From Hyphomonadaceae bacterium (lineage in GTDB: Bacteria; Pseudomonadota; Alphaproteobacteria; Caulobacterales; Hyphomonadaceae): a stretch of DNA of 64,000 bases. Position 1 is the stretch's first letter; every line of letters begins with the position of its first letter. Where the stretch lies: NCBI GenBank assembly GCA_947474455.1, contig CANJIL010000008.1, forward strand, positions 1 to 64,000, written 5' to 3'. The position numbers and the translations under genes were made by a program. The notes beneath the pieces were generated by a model. It searched no databases. It had not been told where the DNA came from and saw nothing but the letters and a program-made list of their open reading frames with translations. Shown here one piece after another: positions 38,535 to 55,050 of this stretch.

Positions 38535-39005
38535 TTACCAGCGGTAGTGCGAGAACGCGCGGTTGGCTTCCGCCATCCGGTGCGTGTCTTCGCGCTTCTT
38601 CACCGCCGAACCGCGGCCGTGAGCTGCGTCGAGCATCTCCGCTGCGAGACGGTCTTCCATCGTGTTTTCCGAACGGGCGCGCGCTGCGATGATAAGCCAG
38701 CGGATCGCAAGAGCCTGACGGCGCTCGGGACGAACTTCGACAGGAACCTGATACGTGGCTCCGCCGACGCGACGCGAACGGACTTCAACCGACGGCGCGA
38801 CATTGCCGAGAGCTTCGTGGAACAGTTCCGGCGCCGGGCGCTTGGATTTCGTGGCCACGGTTTCCAGCGCACCGTAGACGATCTTCTCGGCGGCAGACTT
38901 CTTCCCCTGGTACATAACCTGGTTCATGAAGCGGGTGATGACCTGATCGCCATACTGGGCGTCGGGAAGGACCTGGCGTTTTTCTGCGCGGTGGCGACGG
39001 GACAT
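38535..39005 (-). CDS. rpsG: 30S ribosomal protein S7
   Basis: 156 residues. [68 protein letters not shown] (shown in part: [14 protein letters not shown]), and [11 protein letters not shown] at the end. S7 nucleates 30S head assembly and lies near the E site. In E. coli it represses the str operon between rpsL and rpsG; the gap here is only 17 bases. Confidence 0.97.
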   Translation of the reverse strand: MSRRHRAEKRQVLPDAQYGDQVITRFMNQVMYQGKKSAAEKIVYGALETVATKSKRPAPELFHEALGNVAPSVEVRSRRVGGATYQVPVEVRPERRQALAIRWLIIAARARSENTMEDRLAAEMLDAAHGRGSAVKKREDTHRMAEANRAFSHYRW

Positions 39006-39022
39006 TTCTAACTCTGCTCAGC

Positions 39023-39394
39023 TTATTTCGGACGCTTCACGCCGTAATGCGAACGGCGCTTCTTGCGGTCTTTGACGCCCTGGGTGTCCAGGACGCCGCG
39101 GAGAATGTGGTAACGCACGCCCGGAAGGTCTTTTACGCGGCCGCCGCGGATCAGCACAACCGAGTGTTCCTGCAGGTTGTGGCCTTCGCCCGGGATGTAG
39201 CAGACGGCCTCGTGCTGCGTGGTGAGACGCACTTTGGCGACCTTCCGGAGAGCCGAGTTCGGCTTCTTTGGGGTCGTCGTGTAGACGCGCGTGCAGACGC
39301 CGCGCCGCTGGGGGCACCCTTTGAGCGCCGGGACCTTATTACGGGCCGGCTTGTCGTGCCGCGGCTTGCGGATCAGCTGCTGAATCGTAGGCAT
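39023..39394 (-). CDS. rpsL: 30S ribosomal protein S12
   Basis: 123 residues. [47 protein letters not shown] (shown in part: [16 protein letters not shown]) and [29 protein letters not shown] (shown in part: [11 protein letters not shown]). The two lysine-bearing loops at the decoding centre carry the wild-type, streptomycin-sensitive residues (PKKPNSA and RVKDLPG). It heads the str operon behind a leader of about 185 bases. Confidence 0.98.
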   Translation of the reverse strand: MPTIQQLIRKPRHDKPARNKVPALKGCPQRRGVCTRVYTTTPKKPNSALRKVAKVRLTTQHEAVCYIPGEGHNLQEHSVVLIRGGRVKDLPGVRYHILRGVLDTQGVKDRKKRRSHYGVKRPK

Positions 39395-39587
39395 CTACCC
39401 TCTCGTCACACCAAATCGCCGGGCCATCTGGACCAATTCGGCGCGTCTTGCCTGCAAAAACATTTGCCGTGACAACCCGCTAGGCTGCCCCGGCCGAACT
39501 CTATAGGAGGCTTTCGCTCTCTTAGGACACATCGCCTTAACCGCGTTTGGAATAGATTCCACGGCCGGTCGGGCAATGTGAGCCGGG

Positions 39588-39616
39588 GCTATACTGGCCT
39601 CCCCTACCGGGGTCAA
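39588..39616 (-). promoter_or_regulatory. Predicted promoter of the str (rpsL) operon
   Basis: Minus strand: TTGACC (39611-39616), a 17-base spacer and TATAGC (39588-39593). The transcript would start near 39580, leaving a leader of about 185 bases before rpsL. It lies 140 bases beyond the end of the dioxygenase fossil. Confidence 0.65.
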
Positions 39617-39755
39617 GTGCGGCAAAGGTCGGAATCTGCGCCTCGCGGCGGCGTGTTCCGCCCTATGATTCCCAACCATTCCGCCGCCCCGACCAGAATC
39701 GAGTTCAGCGAGACGAACCGCCACATTCCACAGCTGAAAGGATTGGCCGGCAACG

Positions 39756-40663
39756 TCAGGCGATGTAGAGCGCCCGCGTCCAGATATTACGCCGTTCATC
39801 CGGCCGGCAATACAATCTAGGCCGATTGCTGCCGTCGGCATCTGCGATGAACCGGCCGGCCGCGATGTCATACGGTTCGCGCCAGAAAGTCCGCCATTCT
39901 CCGGTTGCGTAAGGAGTGAAATATGAACAGTCGCAGGAATAGTGGTGGGTCACCTAGCTGAGCTGGGTACGCCCGGGCTCCAAGATGGGCGAGCCGCCAT
40001 AGAACAGGTTCGCTGCCTATCTGAAGGCCTGACCTGGCGAGATCGTCGCTGTTTCGCCGCGAATGCCTGCATCCCTCGCCGCGGCGTCGACATGGCCGCC
40101 ACATCCCACCTGTCGCCACCTTGCAGGTCGGCGTTCGTAATGCCGGCAGACGATGACCGCCCCGGGGAATAGAGCAGCGGCCCGGAATCTGGGTGTATGT
40201 TCTCGAGCGCAACCCAGACCCCACACATGAATCCGGACGGAATCGAATTGAAGAAATAGGTGTCGGAGCGGGTCTCCTGCTGCGATCCGCGGGGAAAGTT
40301 CAGCATCCGAAACGCGAACGCCTCTCTTTGTTGAAGCTCGCCCAGAAAGTCCTGCGCCTTCCCGTTGACCGCAGACGCTTGAAAGCGCCGTTGAGCCGCC
40401 AGGCGTCGCGCACGCGGGTCTTGCTGATCGGCTTTGTATAGGCCGCGACCTCAGCGAGATCGTTTTCCGAGAACCCGAAATCTCGGATCAGGTAGCCTTT
40501 TTCGCGGTACTCTGTGGCTGCTTCAGCGAAATCAGGTCTGTTTCAAAGCGTCTTGGCGCGTTTCTGGTAGTCCGCCCCCGGCAGGTCAAACGATGGCGCC
40601 GCCGGAAGTTCTTCCGGCTTCCGGTCGCCCAGCCTGTCGCCGTATCGCCATCCGGCTTCTTCT
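39756..40663 (-). pseudogene. Decayed phytanoyl-CoA dioxygenase-like (PhyH) gene
   Basis: Pieces of one PhyH-family protein follow in order on the minus strand but in different frames. ELPAAPSFDLPGADYQKRAKTL is followed by a TGA (40543-40545). REKGYLIRDFGFSENDLAEV and RVRDAWRLNGAFK come next. After a frameshift come GKAQDFLGELQQREAF, MLNFPRGSQQETRSDTYFFN and FMCGVWVALENIHPDSGPLLYSPG. After another shift come IRGETATISPGQAFR, a TAG, ANLFYGGSPILEPG, a TAG (39954-39956) and CSYFTPYATGE---FWREPYDIAAGRFI to TGA 39756-39758. In this family the iron ligand motif is HxD; here it reads RSD, so the first ligand is lost. The 5' end has no start codon. Function is therefore lost. The ancestral gene was an Fe(II)/2-oxoglutarate oxygenase of unknown substrate. 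Confidence 0.8.
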
Positions 40664-40684
40664 CTCGGCTAGCCCCCCTAACGC

Positions 40685-40722
40685 AGAAAGGACGCGGGAT
40701 CCGCTTCGGGATCCTGCGTCCT
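40685..40722 (-). terminator. Terminator after rpoC
   Basis: Minus strand: AGGACGC(A)GGATCC pairs with GGATCC(C)GCGTCCT around a small loop (40689-40722; 13 pairs with one mismatch), followed by TTTCTGCGTT. It lies 26 bases past the rpoC stop and ends the rplJ-rplL-rpoB-rpoC unit. Confidence 0.75.
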
Positions 40723-40747
40723 GACTGGGTCGCAGTCTGAGGCTGCG

Positions 40748-44902
<4,155 letters not shown>

Positions 44903-44987
44903 CCTGATTTAGTCTCCCTCTTGGGGTGACCGTGGAGCCCTCGAGCTCCACGGATATGCATTGCGAAAGGCGTGACGGCGGCGACAG

Positions 44988-49097
<4,110 letters not shown>

Positions 49098-49262
49098 GTC
49101 TTGGTCAGCTCGCTTTTTCTGGGCCGCAGCATCCACCCCTGGGACCGGGACAGCGCCGTTGGACCGTTAGTATCCGGTGCGCAAAAGACGATCCGAAATT
49201 CAGACCGCCCGATAATTCTACACCACCCGTCAACCCCGTTCGCGCGCGGAGCAAAAGGCGGT

Positions 49263-49299
49263 GCGCGCCGCCGGAGGGACACACCCTCCGGCGGCGCGC
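49263..49299 (-). terminator. Perfect 16-bp hairpin between rplL and rpoB (attenuator or processing site)
   Basis: GCGCGCCGCCGGAGGG (49263-49278) and its exact complement (49284-49299) flank a 5-base loop, ending 9 bases after the rplL stop. On the minus strand it is followed by ACCGCCTTTTGC rather than a continuous T-run. The equivalent place in E. coli has a partial terminator and an RNase III site that lower rpoBC expression relative to rplJL; the same role is inferred here. Confidence 0.7.
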
Positions 49300-49307
49300 A
49301 TAAGACC

Positions 49308-49688
49308 TTACTTGATCTCGACCTTGGCGCCGGTTTCTTCCAGCTTCTTCTTGATGGTCTCGGCTTCTTCCTTCGACACGCCTTCCTTGACAGCCTTGGG
49401 AGCAGCTTCGACCAGGTCTTTCGCTTCTTTCAGGCCGAGGCTCGGCACGACTTCGCGAACGACTTTGATCACGTTGATTTTCTTGTCGCCGGCTTCCTTC
49501 AGGATGACGGTGAACTCGGTCTGGGCTTCAGCAGCCGGGGCAGCCGGACCGCCAGCGGCGGGAGCAGCAGCGGCTACCGGAGCAGCAGCCGAAACGCCCC
49601 ACTTTTCTTCGAGAAGTTTGGCGAGGTCAGCGGCTTCGAGAACGGTGAGCGAGGACAGGTCCTCGACGATTTTATCAAGTTTCGACAT
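49308..49688 (-). CDS. rplL: 50S ribosomal protein L7/L12
   Basis: 126 residues. The N-terminal dimer helix ([30 protein letters not shown], shown in part: [20 protein letters not shown]) is followed by an Ala/Pro hinge (about 34-57) and the factor-binding domain [38 protein letters not shown] (shown in parts). Several dimers on L10 recruit translation GTPases. It lies 58 bases after rplJ. Confidence 0.98.
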   Translation of the reverse strand: MSKLDKIVEDLSSLTVLEAADLAKLLEEKWGVSAAAPVAAAAPAAGGPAAPAAEAQTEFTVILKEAGDKKINVIKVVREVVPSLGLKEAKDLVEAAPKAVKEGVSKEEAETIKKKLEETGAKVEIK

Positions 49689-49746
49689 TTCAGGATTTCC
49701 TTGAGTTCGGGTGTGTGACTTCGAATTTCACGTATCGGAGCAGGTC

Positions 49747-50262
49747 TCAGGCGGCGTCCTTGTTGGCGTAAGCGCCAATGACACGAGCGAGCTGAGCAGC
49801 CGGCGCAGCCACGATTCCGGCGATCTTGGTCGCCGGAGCCTGGATGAGGCCGATGATCTTGCCGCGGAGCTGGTCCAGCGACGGCAGCGAAGCGAGTTGC
49901 TTCACGCCATTCTGGTCAAGCACCTGGTCGCCCATGAGCGCGCCAACGAGAACGAGCTTTTCGTTCCCCTTAGCGAAGTCCGCCACGACTTTTGAAGCCG
50001 CGACCGGATCGGGTGAGTAGGCGATCGCCACGGGGCCAACGAACATTGCCCCCGCCTTGTCGCCGCCACGGCCGTCCAGTGCGATTTTCGCAAGCCGGTT
50101 CTTGATGACCTTCAGAGCCGCGCCTTCGCCTTTCAGCTTCACGCGCAGATCCGTGAGCTCACGCACGGTCAATCCGGAATATTGCGTGACGACGATCACG
50201 CCGGCGTCGGCGAAGACCTTCTTATAGGCCTCCATCGCCACCGCTTTTCCAGCTTTATCCAT
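49747..50262 (-). CDS. rplJ: 50S ribosomal protein L10
   Basis: 171 residues from ATG 50262. MDKAGKAVAMEAYKKVFADAG, VVTQYSGLTVRELTDLRVKLK, KVIKNRLAKIAL and a C-terminal helix (about 130-171) that binds L12 dimers. L10 anchors the stalk and usually represses its own operon by binding the mRNA leader; a long structured leader is present here. The upstream frame to 50337 is leader sequence. Confidence 0.97.
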   Translation of the reverse strand: MDKAGKAVAMEAYKKVFADAGVIVVTQYSGLTVRELTDLRVKLKGEGAALKVIKNRLAKIALDGRGGDKAGAMFVGPVAIAYSPDPVAASKVVADFAKGNEKLVLVGALMGDQVLDQNGVKQLASLPSLDQLRGKIIGLIQAPATKIAGIVAAPAAQLARVIGAYANKDAA

Positions 50263-50615
50263 ATGCGGTCTCCAGGTTGGACGACCGGACAATCCGATCG
50301 CCCCAGGAAGCGCACGCAGGACAAGCGGCCGTTTCACCCTTTCCAGCTATCCGGAAGCGTATACGCTGCCGGACAGTTACGGAGAGAGCGCGCGGTCCGC
50401 ATGACCAACGTGCCCCCGTCCCAGGGCAGAAACGAACTCAAGGGTGTCGTCGTTAGCGACTGCGCCAACTACGCACCCTGTCCCGTCACACCCCGTCTCA
50501 TGCAGGAAATTGAGGAGCAAAACCAGATAGTTAGCTGGTTTGTATGCTTTGCTCCACCTGCAATCTTGGACGAGAAACGGGAGCGCGTATTAACGAATCT
50601 CCCGCTCAGGGGGCT
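50263..50615 (-). ncRNA. Candidate L10 autoregulatory leader of the rplJ mRNA
   Basis: About 350 bases lie between the predicted rplJ promoter and the rplJ start with no gene on either strand. In the minus-strand RNA a stem-bulge-stem forms at 50514-50555: GGAGCA/TGCTCC outside, AAACCAG/CTGGTTT inside with an 8-base loop, and an 8-base bulge on the 5' side only. A strongly asymmetric internal loop is what a kink-turn in an L10 leader would look like. L10 leaders occur at this position in many bacteria. Assignment is by position and hand folding only. Confidence 0.45.
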
Positions 50616-50644
50616 CCTATAGCCGCCCACCCGCTTTGTTGCAA
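50616..50644 (-). promoter_or_regulatory. Predicted promoter of the rplJ-rplL-rpoB-rpoC operon
   Basis: Minus strand: TTGCAA (50639-50644), a 17-base spacer and TATAGG (50616-50621). It lies between the rplA terminator and rplJ, which explains how rplJ is transcribed separately from rplKA. Confidence 0.5.
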
Positions 50645-50774
50645 GCGGGGCCTTGCTTTTTTCCCAAATGCTGATCCGGCCAATGAAAACGGCCAAAAAT
50701 CGGCGAGAAATCACCGCTGAAACGCGGGAATGAACAATGCCACATTCTTCTTCAACAAGGACGTCAGCCACACA

Positions 50775-50812
50775 CAAAACAGCGAGGCCGACGGAACTCT
50801 CCGCCGCCTCGC
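50775..50812 (-). terminator. Terminator after rplA
   Basis: Minus strand: GCGAGG-CGGCGGA pairs with TCCGTCG-G-CCTCGC (13 pairs, one bulged G, 4-base loop; 50782-50812), followed by TGTTTTGTGTG. It lies 26 bases after the rplA stop. Confidence 0.7.
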
Positions 50813-50837
50813 CTTTGTCTTGTCCGGCGGTCGCAGC

Positions 50838-51542
50838 CTACTGAGCCGGAGTCTGGGAGATGTCCGTAACGTCAATCGAGACACCCGGGCCCATGGTCGA
50901 AGAGATCGCGATCTTCTTGACGTAGGTGCCTTTCGCGCCCGACGGACGGGCCCGAACCAGCGCGCCAACGAAGGCGCGCACGTTCTTCTCGATGTCGGCT
51001 TCTGAGAACGAGGCCTTGCCCACGCCAGCGTGGATAATGCCCGTTTTCTCGGCGCGGAACTCGACCGAACCGCCCTTGGCGTCCTTGACGGCCTGGGAGA
51101 CGTTCGGGGTCACGGTGCCGACTTTCGGGTTCGGCATCAGGCCTTTCGGGCCTAGCACCTTACCGAGGCGGCCGACGAGGCCCATCATGTCCGGCGTGGC
51201 GATGACGCGGTCGAAATCGACCTTGCCGCCGTTCACCGTCTCAAACAGGTCTTCCGCGCCGACGATGTCTGCGCCGGCGGCGCGGGCTTCGTCAGCCTTC
51301 TTGTCGCGGGCGAACACGGCGACGCGCACCGTCCGGCCCGTTCCGGCCGGTAGGCTTACGACGCCGCGGACGTTCTGGTCCGCCTGTTTTGGGTCGATGC
51401 CGAGATTCACGGCGATCTCGATCGTCTCGTCGAACTTCGCTTTCGCGTTGCCCTTCACGATCTTAACGGCGTCGGTGACCTTGTAGACCTTGGTCGGGTC
51501 GACGTTCTTGCGCGCTGCAACAGTGCGTTTTCCGAGTGCCAT
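50838..51542 (-). CDS. rplA: 50S ribosomal protein L1
   Basis: 234 residues. [42 protein letters not shown] (shown in part: [20 protein letters not shown]), then [34 protein letters not shown] (shown in part: [19 protein letters not shown]) are diagnostic. L1 forms the mobile stalk at the E site and in many bacteria represses rplK-rplA. It begins 4 bases after rplK and ends before a strong terminator. Confidence 0.98.
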   Translation of the reverse strand: MALGKRTVAARKNVDPTKVYKVTDAVKIVKGNAKAKFDETIEIAVNLGIDPKQADQNVRGVVSLPAGTGRTVRVAVFARDKKADEARAAGADIVGAEDLFETVNGGKVDFDRVIATPDMMGLVGRLGKVLGPKGLMPNPKVGTVTPNVSQAVKDAKGGSVEFRAEKTGIIHAGVGKASFSEADIEKNVRAFVGALVRARPSGAKGTYVKKIAISSTMGPGVSIDVTDISQTPAQ

Positions 51543-51546
51543 TGGA

Positions 51547-51978
51547 TCAAGCTCCCGTCACTTGCAGACCCATCGCACGGGCGGAGCCGGCGATGATCTT
51601 GGCGCCTGCGTCCACGTCGTTCGTGTTTAGGTCTTTGAGCTTCTTCTTCGCGATTTCGCGGCACTGATCCATCGTGACCGTACCGGCGCTGTCGCGGCCC
51701 GGCAGTTTCGAGCCGGACTGGATCTTCGCCGCCTGCTTCAGAAGGTAGGACGCTGGCGGTGTCTTGATCTCGAAGGTGAACGACTTGTCCTGATAATACG
51801 TGATCACCACGGGAAGGGGCGTGCCCTTCTGTTCCTGCGCGGTCCTTGCGTTGAAGGCCTTGCAGAATTCCATGATGTTGATGCCGCGCTGACCGAGAGC
51901 GGGGCCGATTGGCGGAGACGGGTTTGCCGCTCCGGCGGGAACCTGAAGCTTCAGGCTCCCCAGCAGTTTCTTCGCCAT
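51547..51978 (-). CDS. rplK: 50S ribosomal protein L11
   Basis: 143 residues. [35 protein letters not shown] (shown in part: [20 protein letters not shown]) has the Pro pair that binds thiostrepton. The C-domain has [20 protein letters not shown]-like [22 protein letters not shown]11 sits at the GTPase-associated centre and is needed for RelA activation. A short inverted repeat lies 20-42 bases upstream of its start. Confidence 0.97.
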   Translation of the reverse strand: MAKKLLGSLKLQVPAGAANPSPPIGPALGQRGINIMEFCKAFNARTAQEQKGTPLPVVITYYQDKSFTFEIKTPPASYLLKQAAKIQSGSKLPGRDSAGTVTMDQCREIAKKKLKDLNTNDVDAGAKIIAGSARAMGLQVTGA

Positions 51979-51997
51979 GTTTCCCTCTTTGTGGCAG

Positions 51998-52020
51998 CCT
52001 GAGAGGTATTAGCCCTCAGG
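51998..52020 (-). promoter_or_regulatory. Inverted repeat in the rplK leader
   Basis: CCTGAG (51998-52003) and CTCAGG (52015-52020) pair, extended by GG/CC around a bulged A, giving an 8-bp hairpin with a 6-base loop just before the rplK ribosome site. It might be an L1-binding element, since L1 commonly represses rplKA through its leader. That role is inferred from position only. Confidence 0.35.
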
Positions 52021-52251
52021 CGGGCCTTCCCGGACCATCCGGAAAGGCGGGGGTTCGTGGTGCGGTTCGACCCAGGTCTTTGGGTCTCCTCCCACGCGAG
52101 GGGCGGCTCATACATGGTCGGGATGGCTTTGGGAAGCCGGAAATGGCTACCACCGTGCGCTGGCCGGGCGACATGGCCGCTTTCCTTGGAACGCCGCGGG
52201 ACTAGCAATCGTTATTGAGGCGAGCGTCAGCCCCACGCGAAAGGCCCAGCC

Positions 52252-52430
52252 ATGAAGAGGAACATGATCTGCCTCTGGTACAACAGGGATGCTGCGGCAG
52301 CCGCGCGCTTCTATGCGCAAGTCTTTCCCGACAGCTTGGTGGGGACGGCGCACCGCGCGCCTTCGAAGCGACGCTGGACATGGAGAAGATCGACGTCGCA
52401 GCCATAGAGGCGGCCCATCGCGGCAAGTAG
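52252..52430 (+). pseudogene. PhnB/VOC-like gene with a large internal deletion
   Basis: ATG 52252 starts with MKRNMICLWYNRDAAAAARFY and AQVFPDSLVGTAHRAP, the N-terminus of PhnB-like (3-demethylubiquinone-9 methyltransferase-like, VOC fold) proteins. Near 52350 the sequence jumps to what reads, in another frame, as RAFEATLDMEKIDVAAIEAAHRGK and a TAG at 52428-52430, the C-terminus of the same family. About 100 middle codons are missing. The original frame ends at TAG 52405-52407 after 51 codons. The junction lies at GCACCGCGCGCC. It sits in the nusG-rplK gap on the opposite strand. Confidence 0.68.
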
Positions 52431-52472
52431 CGTCGCTTCTTTGGGGACGCCGGCCGGAGCCGGCGAAAGGTC

Positions 52473-53015
52473 CTAGATCTTTTCGACCTGACCGTATTCC
52501 AGATCGACGGGCGTCGACCGGCCGAAGATCGTGACTGTCACCTTCAGGCGGCCCGTGGCTTCGTCGATCGAATCCACCGCGCCTTCGAAGCCCGAGAACG
52601 GACCTTCGTTGACCTTGATCTTCTCGCCGATCTCGAACTGGATCCGCGCGCGCGGACGTTCGGCGGCGCCGGCTTCAATCTTGCCGAGGATCTGGTCGAC
52701 CTGCTTTTGCGGCACCGGCAGGGGCTTCTTGCCGCCCTCGGCGCCGAGGAAGCCCGTGACCTTCGGAGTGTTCTTGATAAGGTGGTAGGCCTCATCCGTC
52801 ATCTGCATCTTCACCAGCACATAGCCGGGCATGTGGCGTTTCTCGACCGTGCGCTTACGGCCGCGCACGACCTCCACGACTTCCTCGGTCGGCACTTCGA
52901 TTTCCTCGATCAGGTCCGACAGGCCCTGCATTTCGGCCTGCTCACGAATGGTCGAGGCGACCTTTTTCTCGAAGTTCGAGTAAGCGTGAACGATATACCA
53001 GCGTCCGTCAGCCAT
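52473..53015 (-). CDS. nusG: Transcription termination/antitermination protein NusG
   Basis: 180 residues from ATG 53015. RWYIVHAYSNFEKKVASTI opens the NGN domain. VRGRKRTVEKRHMPGYVLVKMQMTDEAYHLIKNTPKVTGFLG (shown in parts) continues it, then a KOW domain with FEIGEKIKVNEGPFSGFEG and ATGRLKVTVTIFGRSTPVDL. NusG bridges RNA polymerase with Rho or S10. ATG shares one base with the secE stop (TGATG), so translation is coupled. Confidence 0.98.
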   Translation of the reverse strand: MADGRWYIVHAYSNFEKKVASTIREQAEMQGLSDLIEEIEVPTEEVVEVVRGRKRTVEKRHMPGYVLVKMQMTDEAYHLIKNTPKVTGFLGAEGGKKPLPVPQKQVDQILGKIEAGAAERPRARIQFEIGEKIKVNEGPFSGFEGAVDSIDEATGRLKVTVTIFGRSTPVDLEYGQVEKI

Positions 53016-53260
53016 CAGCGAGAGATCCCCGTCGTAACCCCGACCAGAAGCTTCACGATGCTGTCGGTAGCGTAGAAGAAGATCGCGGCCACCACGACCA
53101 TCACCACCACCATGATCGACGCAACCATCGTTTCCTTGCGCGTCGTCCATGTCACCTTGCGGCCTTCAGCCTGAACCTGGCTGAAGAACGTGATAGGGCC
53201 GACCCGCTTTTTCGGCGGCGTACTCGAAGCAGTCTCGGAGGTTCCGGTGGGCGTTTTCAT
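53015..53260 (-). CDS. secE: Preprotein translocase subunit SecE
   Basis: 81 residues. A conserved amphipathic helix (ITFFSQVQAEGRKVTWTTRKETM) precedes a single membrane span (about residues 48-68: IMVVVMVVVAAIFFYATDSIV), the minimal alphaproteobacterial form. It clamps SecY in the translocon. It is followed at once by nusG. No tRNA-Trp gene is seen upstream, unlike in many bacteria. Confidence 0.96.
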   Translation of the reverse strand: MKTPTGTSETASSTPPKKRVGPITFFSQVQAEGRKVTWTTRKETMVASIMVVVMVVVAAIFFYATDSIVKLLVGVTTGISR

Positions 53261-53367
53261 GAAATTCCGGGGTGTGGACGGGACCGTCTAAGGCAAAGGG
53301 GCCCTGTCGTCCATGGGTTTTGTAACGGCAGGCTGACAAGATGCGTAAGCAGGAAGCCGGGAAGCGG

Positions 53368-53386
53368 AAACCCCTAAAATAAGGGG
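53368..53386 (-). terminator. Possible terminator after secD
   Basis: Minus strand: CCCCT-TATTTT-AGGGG (53371-53386), a 5-bp stem, followed by TTT. It lies about 50 bases past the secD stop and before secE. The stem is short, so read-through into secE-nusG is likely. Confidence 0.4.
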
Positions 53387-53436
53387 CGCCCCCGCCACAC
53401 CATCCGCCCGCTCACCATTCCGGGGTCCGAGAGGGC

Positions 53437-55044
53437 CTAGATTGGTATCCACTTCGGACGGAACGTCTTCAGCCAGATGGCCATGATCCAGCGGGCGACG
53501 ATGACCGCGGTAAAGAACGAGGTAATAACGCCGATCACCAGGGTCAGGGCGAAGCCCCGCACCGGTCCCGAACCCAGGTTGAACATGACCAGCGCCGCCA
53601 CGACGTGGGTCACGTTGGCGTCGATGATGGTCGCCATCGCGTGGTCATACCCCGCCTCGACCGACGTGATCGGCGACCGCCCGTTCCGCTTCTCCTCGCG
53701 AATCCTCTCGAAAATCAGCACGTTGTAGTCAACCGCCATACCCATGGTCAGCAGGATGCCGGCAATGCCCGGCAATGTCAGCGTCGCCCCGAAGAACGAC
53801 AGTACGCCGATCATCATCACCATGTTCAGCAGCAGCGCGATCACCGCAAACACACCCAGCAGGCCGTAGGCGATGATCATGAACACGGCGACCAGCCCAA
53901 CGCCCACAACAGACGCCATCACGCCGGCACGGATCGAATCCGCGCCAAGGCTCGCGTCCACCACCCGCCGTTCGGCCACTTTCAGTCTGGCCGGGAGCGC
54001 GCCCGAGCGCAGCACGACGGCCATCTGTTCGGCTTCCTCGATCGTGAAGTTGCCCGTGATCCGCCCGCTACCGCCCGTGATGGGGCTCTGGATAACAGGC
54101 GCCGACACGATGCGGTCGTCGAGTACAATAGCGAAGCGCTGGCCCACATTCTTCTGTGTCTCGTCGCCGAAACGCTTCGCGCCCGCCGGATGAAGCTGGA
54201 AAGCGATGCTGGCGCCGCCGGTTTCGTCGAAGTCCTGACGCGCGCCGGAGAGATCCGAACCCTGGATGATCGCATCGAGATGGATCACCTCGATCTGGCC
54301 CTTGACGCTGTCGTCGGGCAACGCGACACGGTTGTTGCGCGGCTCGCCCGGCGTGTAGTCAGCGACGTTGGCGGCCGGATCGACCATGTTGAACGTGAGC
54401 ACGCCCGTCTTGGTCAGCGTGCCGATCAGCGTGTCCATTTCAGACGGATTGAGGCCCGGAACCTCCACCAGAATACGGCTGTCGCCCTGCTTCTGGATGT
54501 TGGGCTCGACAAGGCCGGAGTTGTCCGAGCGCCGCCGCACAGCCTCTATCGAGCTAGAGAGCGCATCGACCTGCAGCTTGTCGAACCTGGTGTCGGAGAA
54601 GCGCACATCGATCGCGCCATCGGCCCGTTCGGTAATGATGTAATAGTCCTGCACACCGATCGAGCCAGCCGGCGGACGGCCCAGCGTCTTGATCCGCTCC
54701 AGAGCTTGCGCCCGATCGGCCGGGTTGCGCAGCTTCACGACGACAGCATCGCCTTCCGGGTTACGGCTGGTGACCGGGATCAGCGGCGTTTCGCGCAGCT
54801 TCTCGCCAATCGCCCGGTTCACATTGCGCAGCTCGTTCTGACGCAACTCAACCGGATCGACCTCAAGCAGGATCGACGCCCCGCCCTTCAGGTCGAGACC
54901 AAGGTTCAGCGGCTTGACCGGCAGCCAGCCGATATACTGCTGGCGCTGCTGTTCATTGAGCAGGTTCGGCAGACAAGTCAGCACCCCAAGCAGCAGGGTG
55001 ATAAGGACAAGCGCGACCTTCCAAGGCGGAAAACGCAACAACAT
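53437..55044 (-). CDS. secD: Protein translocase subunit SecD
   Basis: 535 residues. An N-terminal span (about 8-28) is followed by the large periplasmic domain with LNLGLDLKGGASILLEVD and GVQDYYI. Five C-terminal spans carry the family motifs: LGADSIRAGV, GIAGILLTMGMAVDYNVLIFERIREE and GYDHAMATIIDANVTHVVAALVMFNLGSGPVRGFALTL (shown in parts). SecD uses the proton-motive force to pull substrates out on the periplasmic side together with SecF. secF, which usually follows directly, is absent here: 176 bases later secE begins. Confidence 0.96.
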   Translation of the reverse strand: MLLRFPPWKVALVLITLLLGVLTCLPNLLNEQQRQQYIGWLPVKPLNLGLDLKGGASILLEVDPVELRQNELRNVNRAIGEKLRETPLIPVTSRNPEGDAVVVKLRNPADRAQALERIKTLGRPPAGSIGVQDYYIITERADGAIDVRFSDTRFDKLQVDALSSSIEAVRRRSDNSGLVEPNIQKQGDSRILVEVPGLNPSEMDTLIGTLTKTGVLTFNMVDPAANVADYTPGEPRNNRVALPDDSVKGQIEVIHLDAIIQGSDLSGARQDFDETGGASIAFQLHPAGAKRFGDETQKNVGQRFAIVLDDRIVSAPVIQSPITGGSGRITGNFTIEEAEQMAVVLRSGALPARLKVAERRVVDASLGADSIRAGVMASVVGVGLVAVFMIIAYGLLGVFAVIALLLNMVMMIGVLSFFGATLTLPGIAGILLTMGMAVDYNVLIFERIREEKRNGRSPITSVEAGYDHAMATIIDANVTHVVAALVMFNLGSGPVRGFALTLVIGVITSFFTAVIVARWIMAIWLKTFRPKWIPI

Positions 55045-55050
55045 GGAAGA

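Noticed and set aside
39395-39871. A 158-codon minus-strand frame before rpsL
   Set aside because: It crosses the rpsL promoter and runs into the end of the dioxygenase fossil. Composition is rich in Arg, Ala and Gly with no domain pattern.
50401-50622. A 73-codon plus-strand frame in the rplJ leader
   Set aside because: It is antisense to the predicted leader RNA, has no ribosome site and no recognisable domain. The structured repeat explains part of its sequence.
53261-53436. A tRNA-Trp gene before secE
   Set aside because: No cloverleaf, CCA-anticodon loop or TTCGA arm can be formed in the secD-secE gap.
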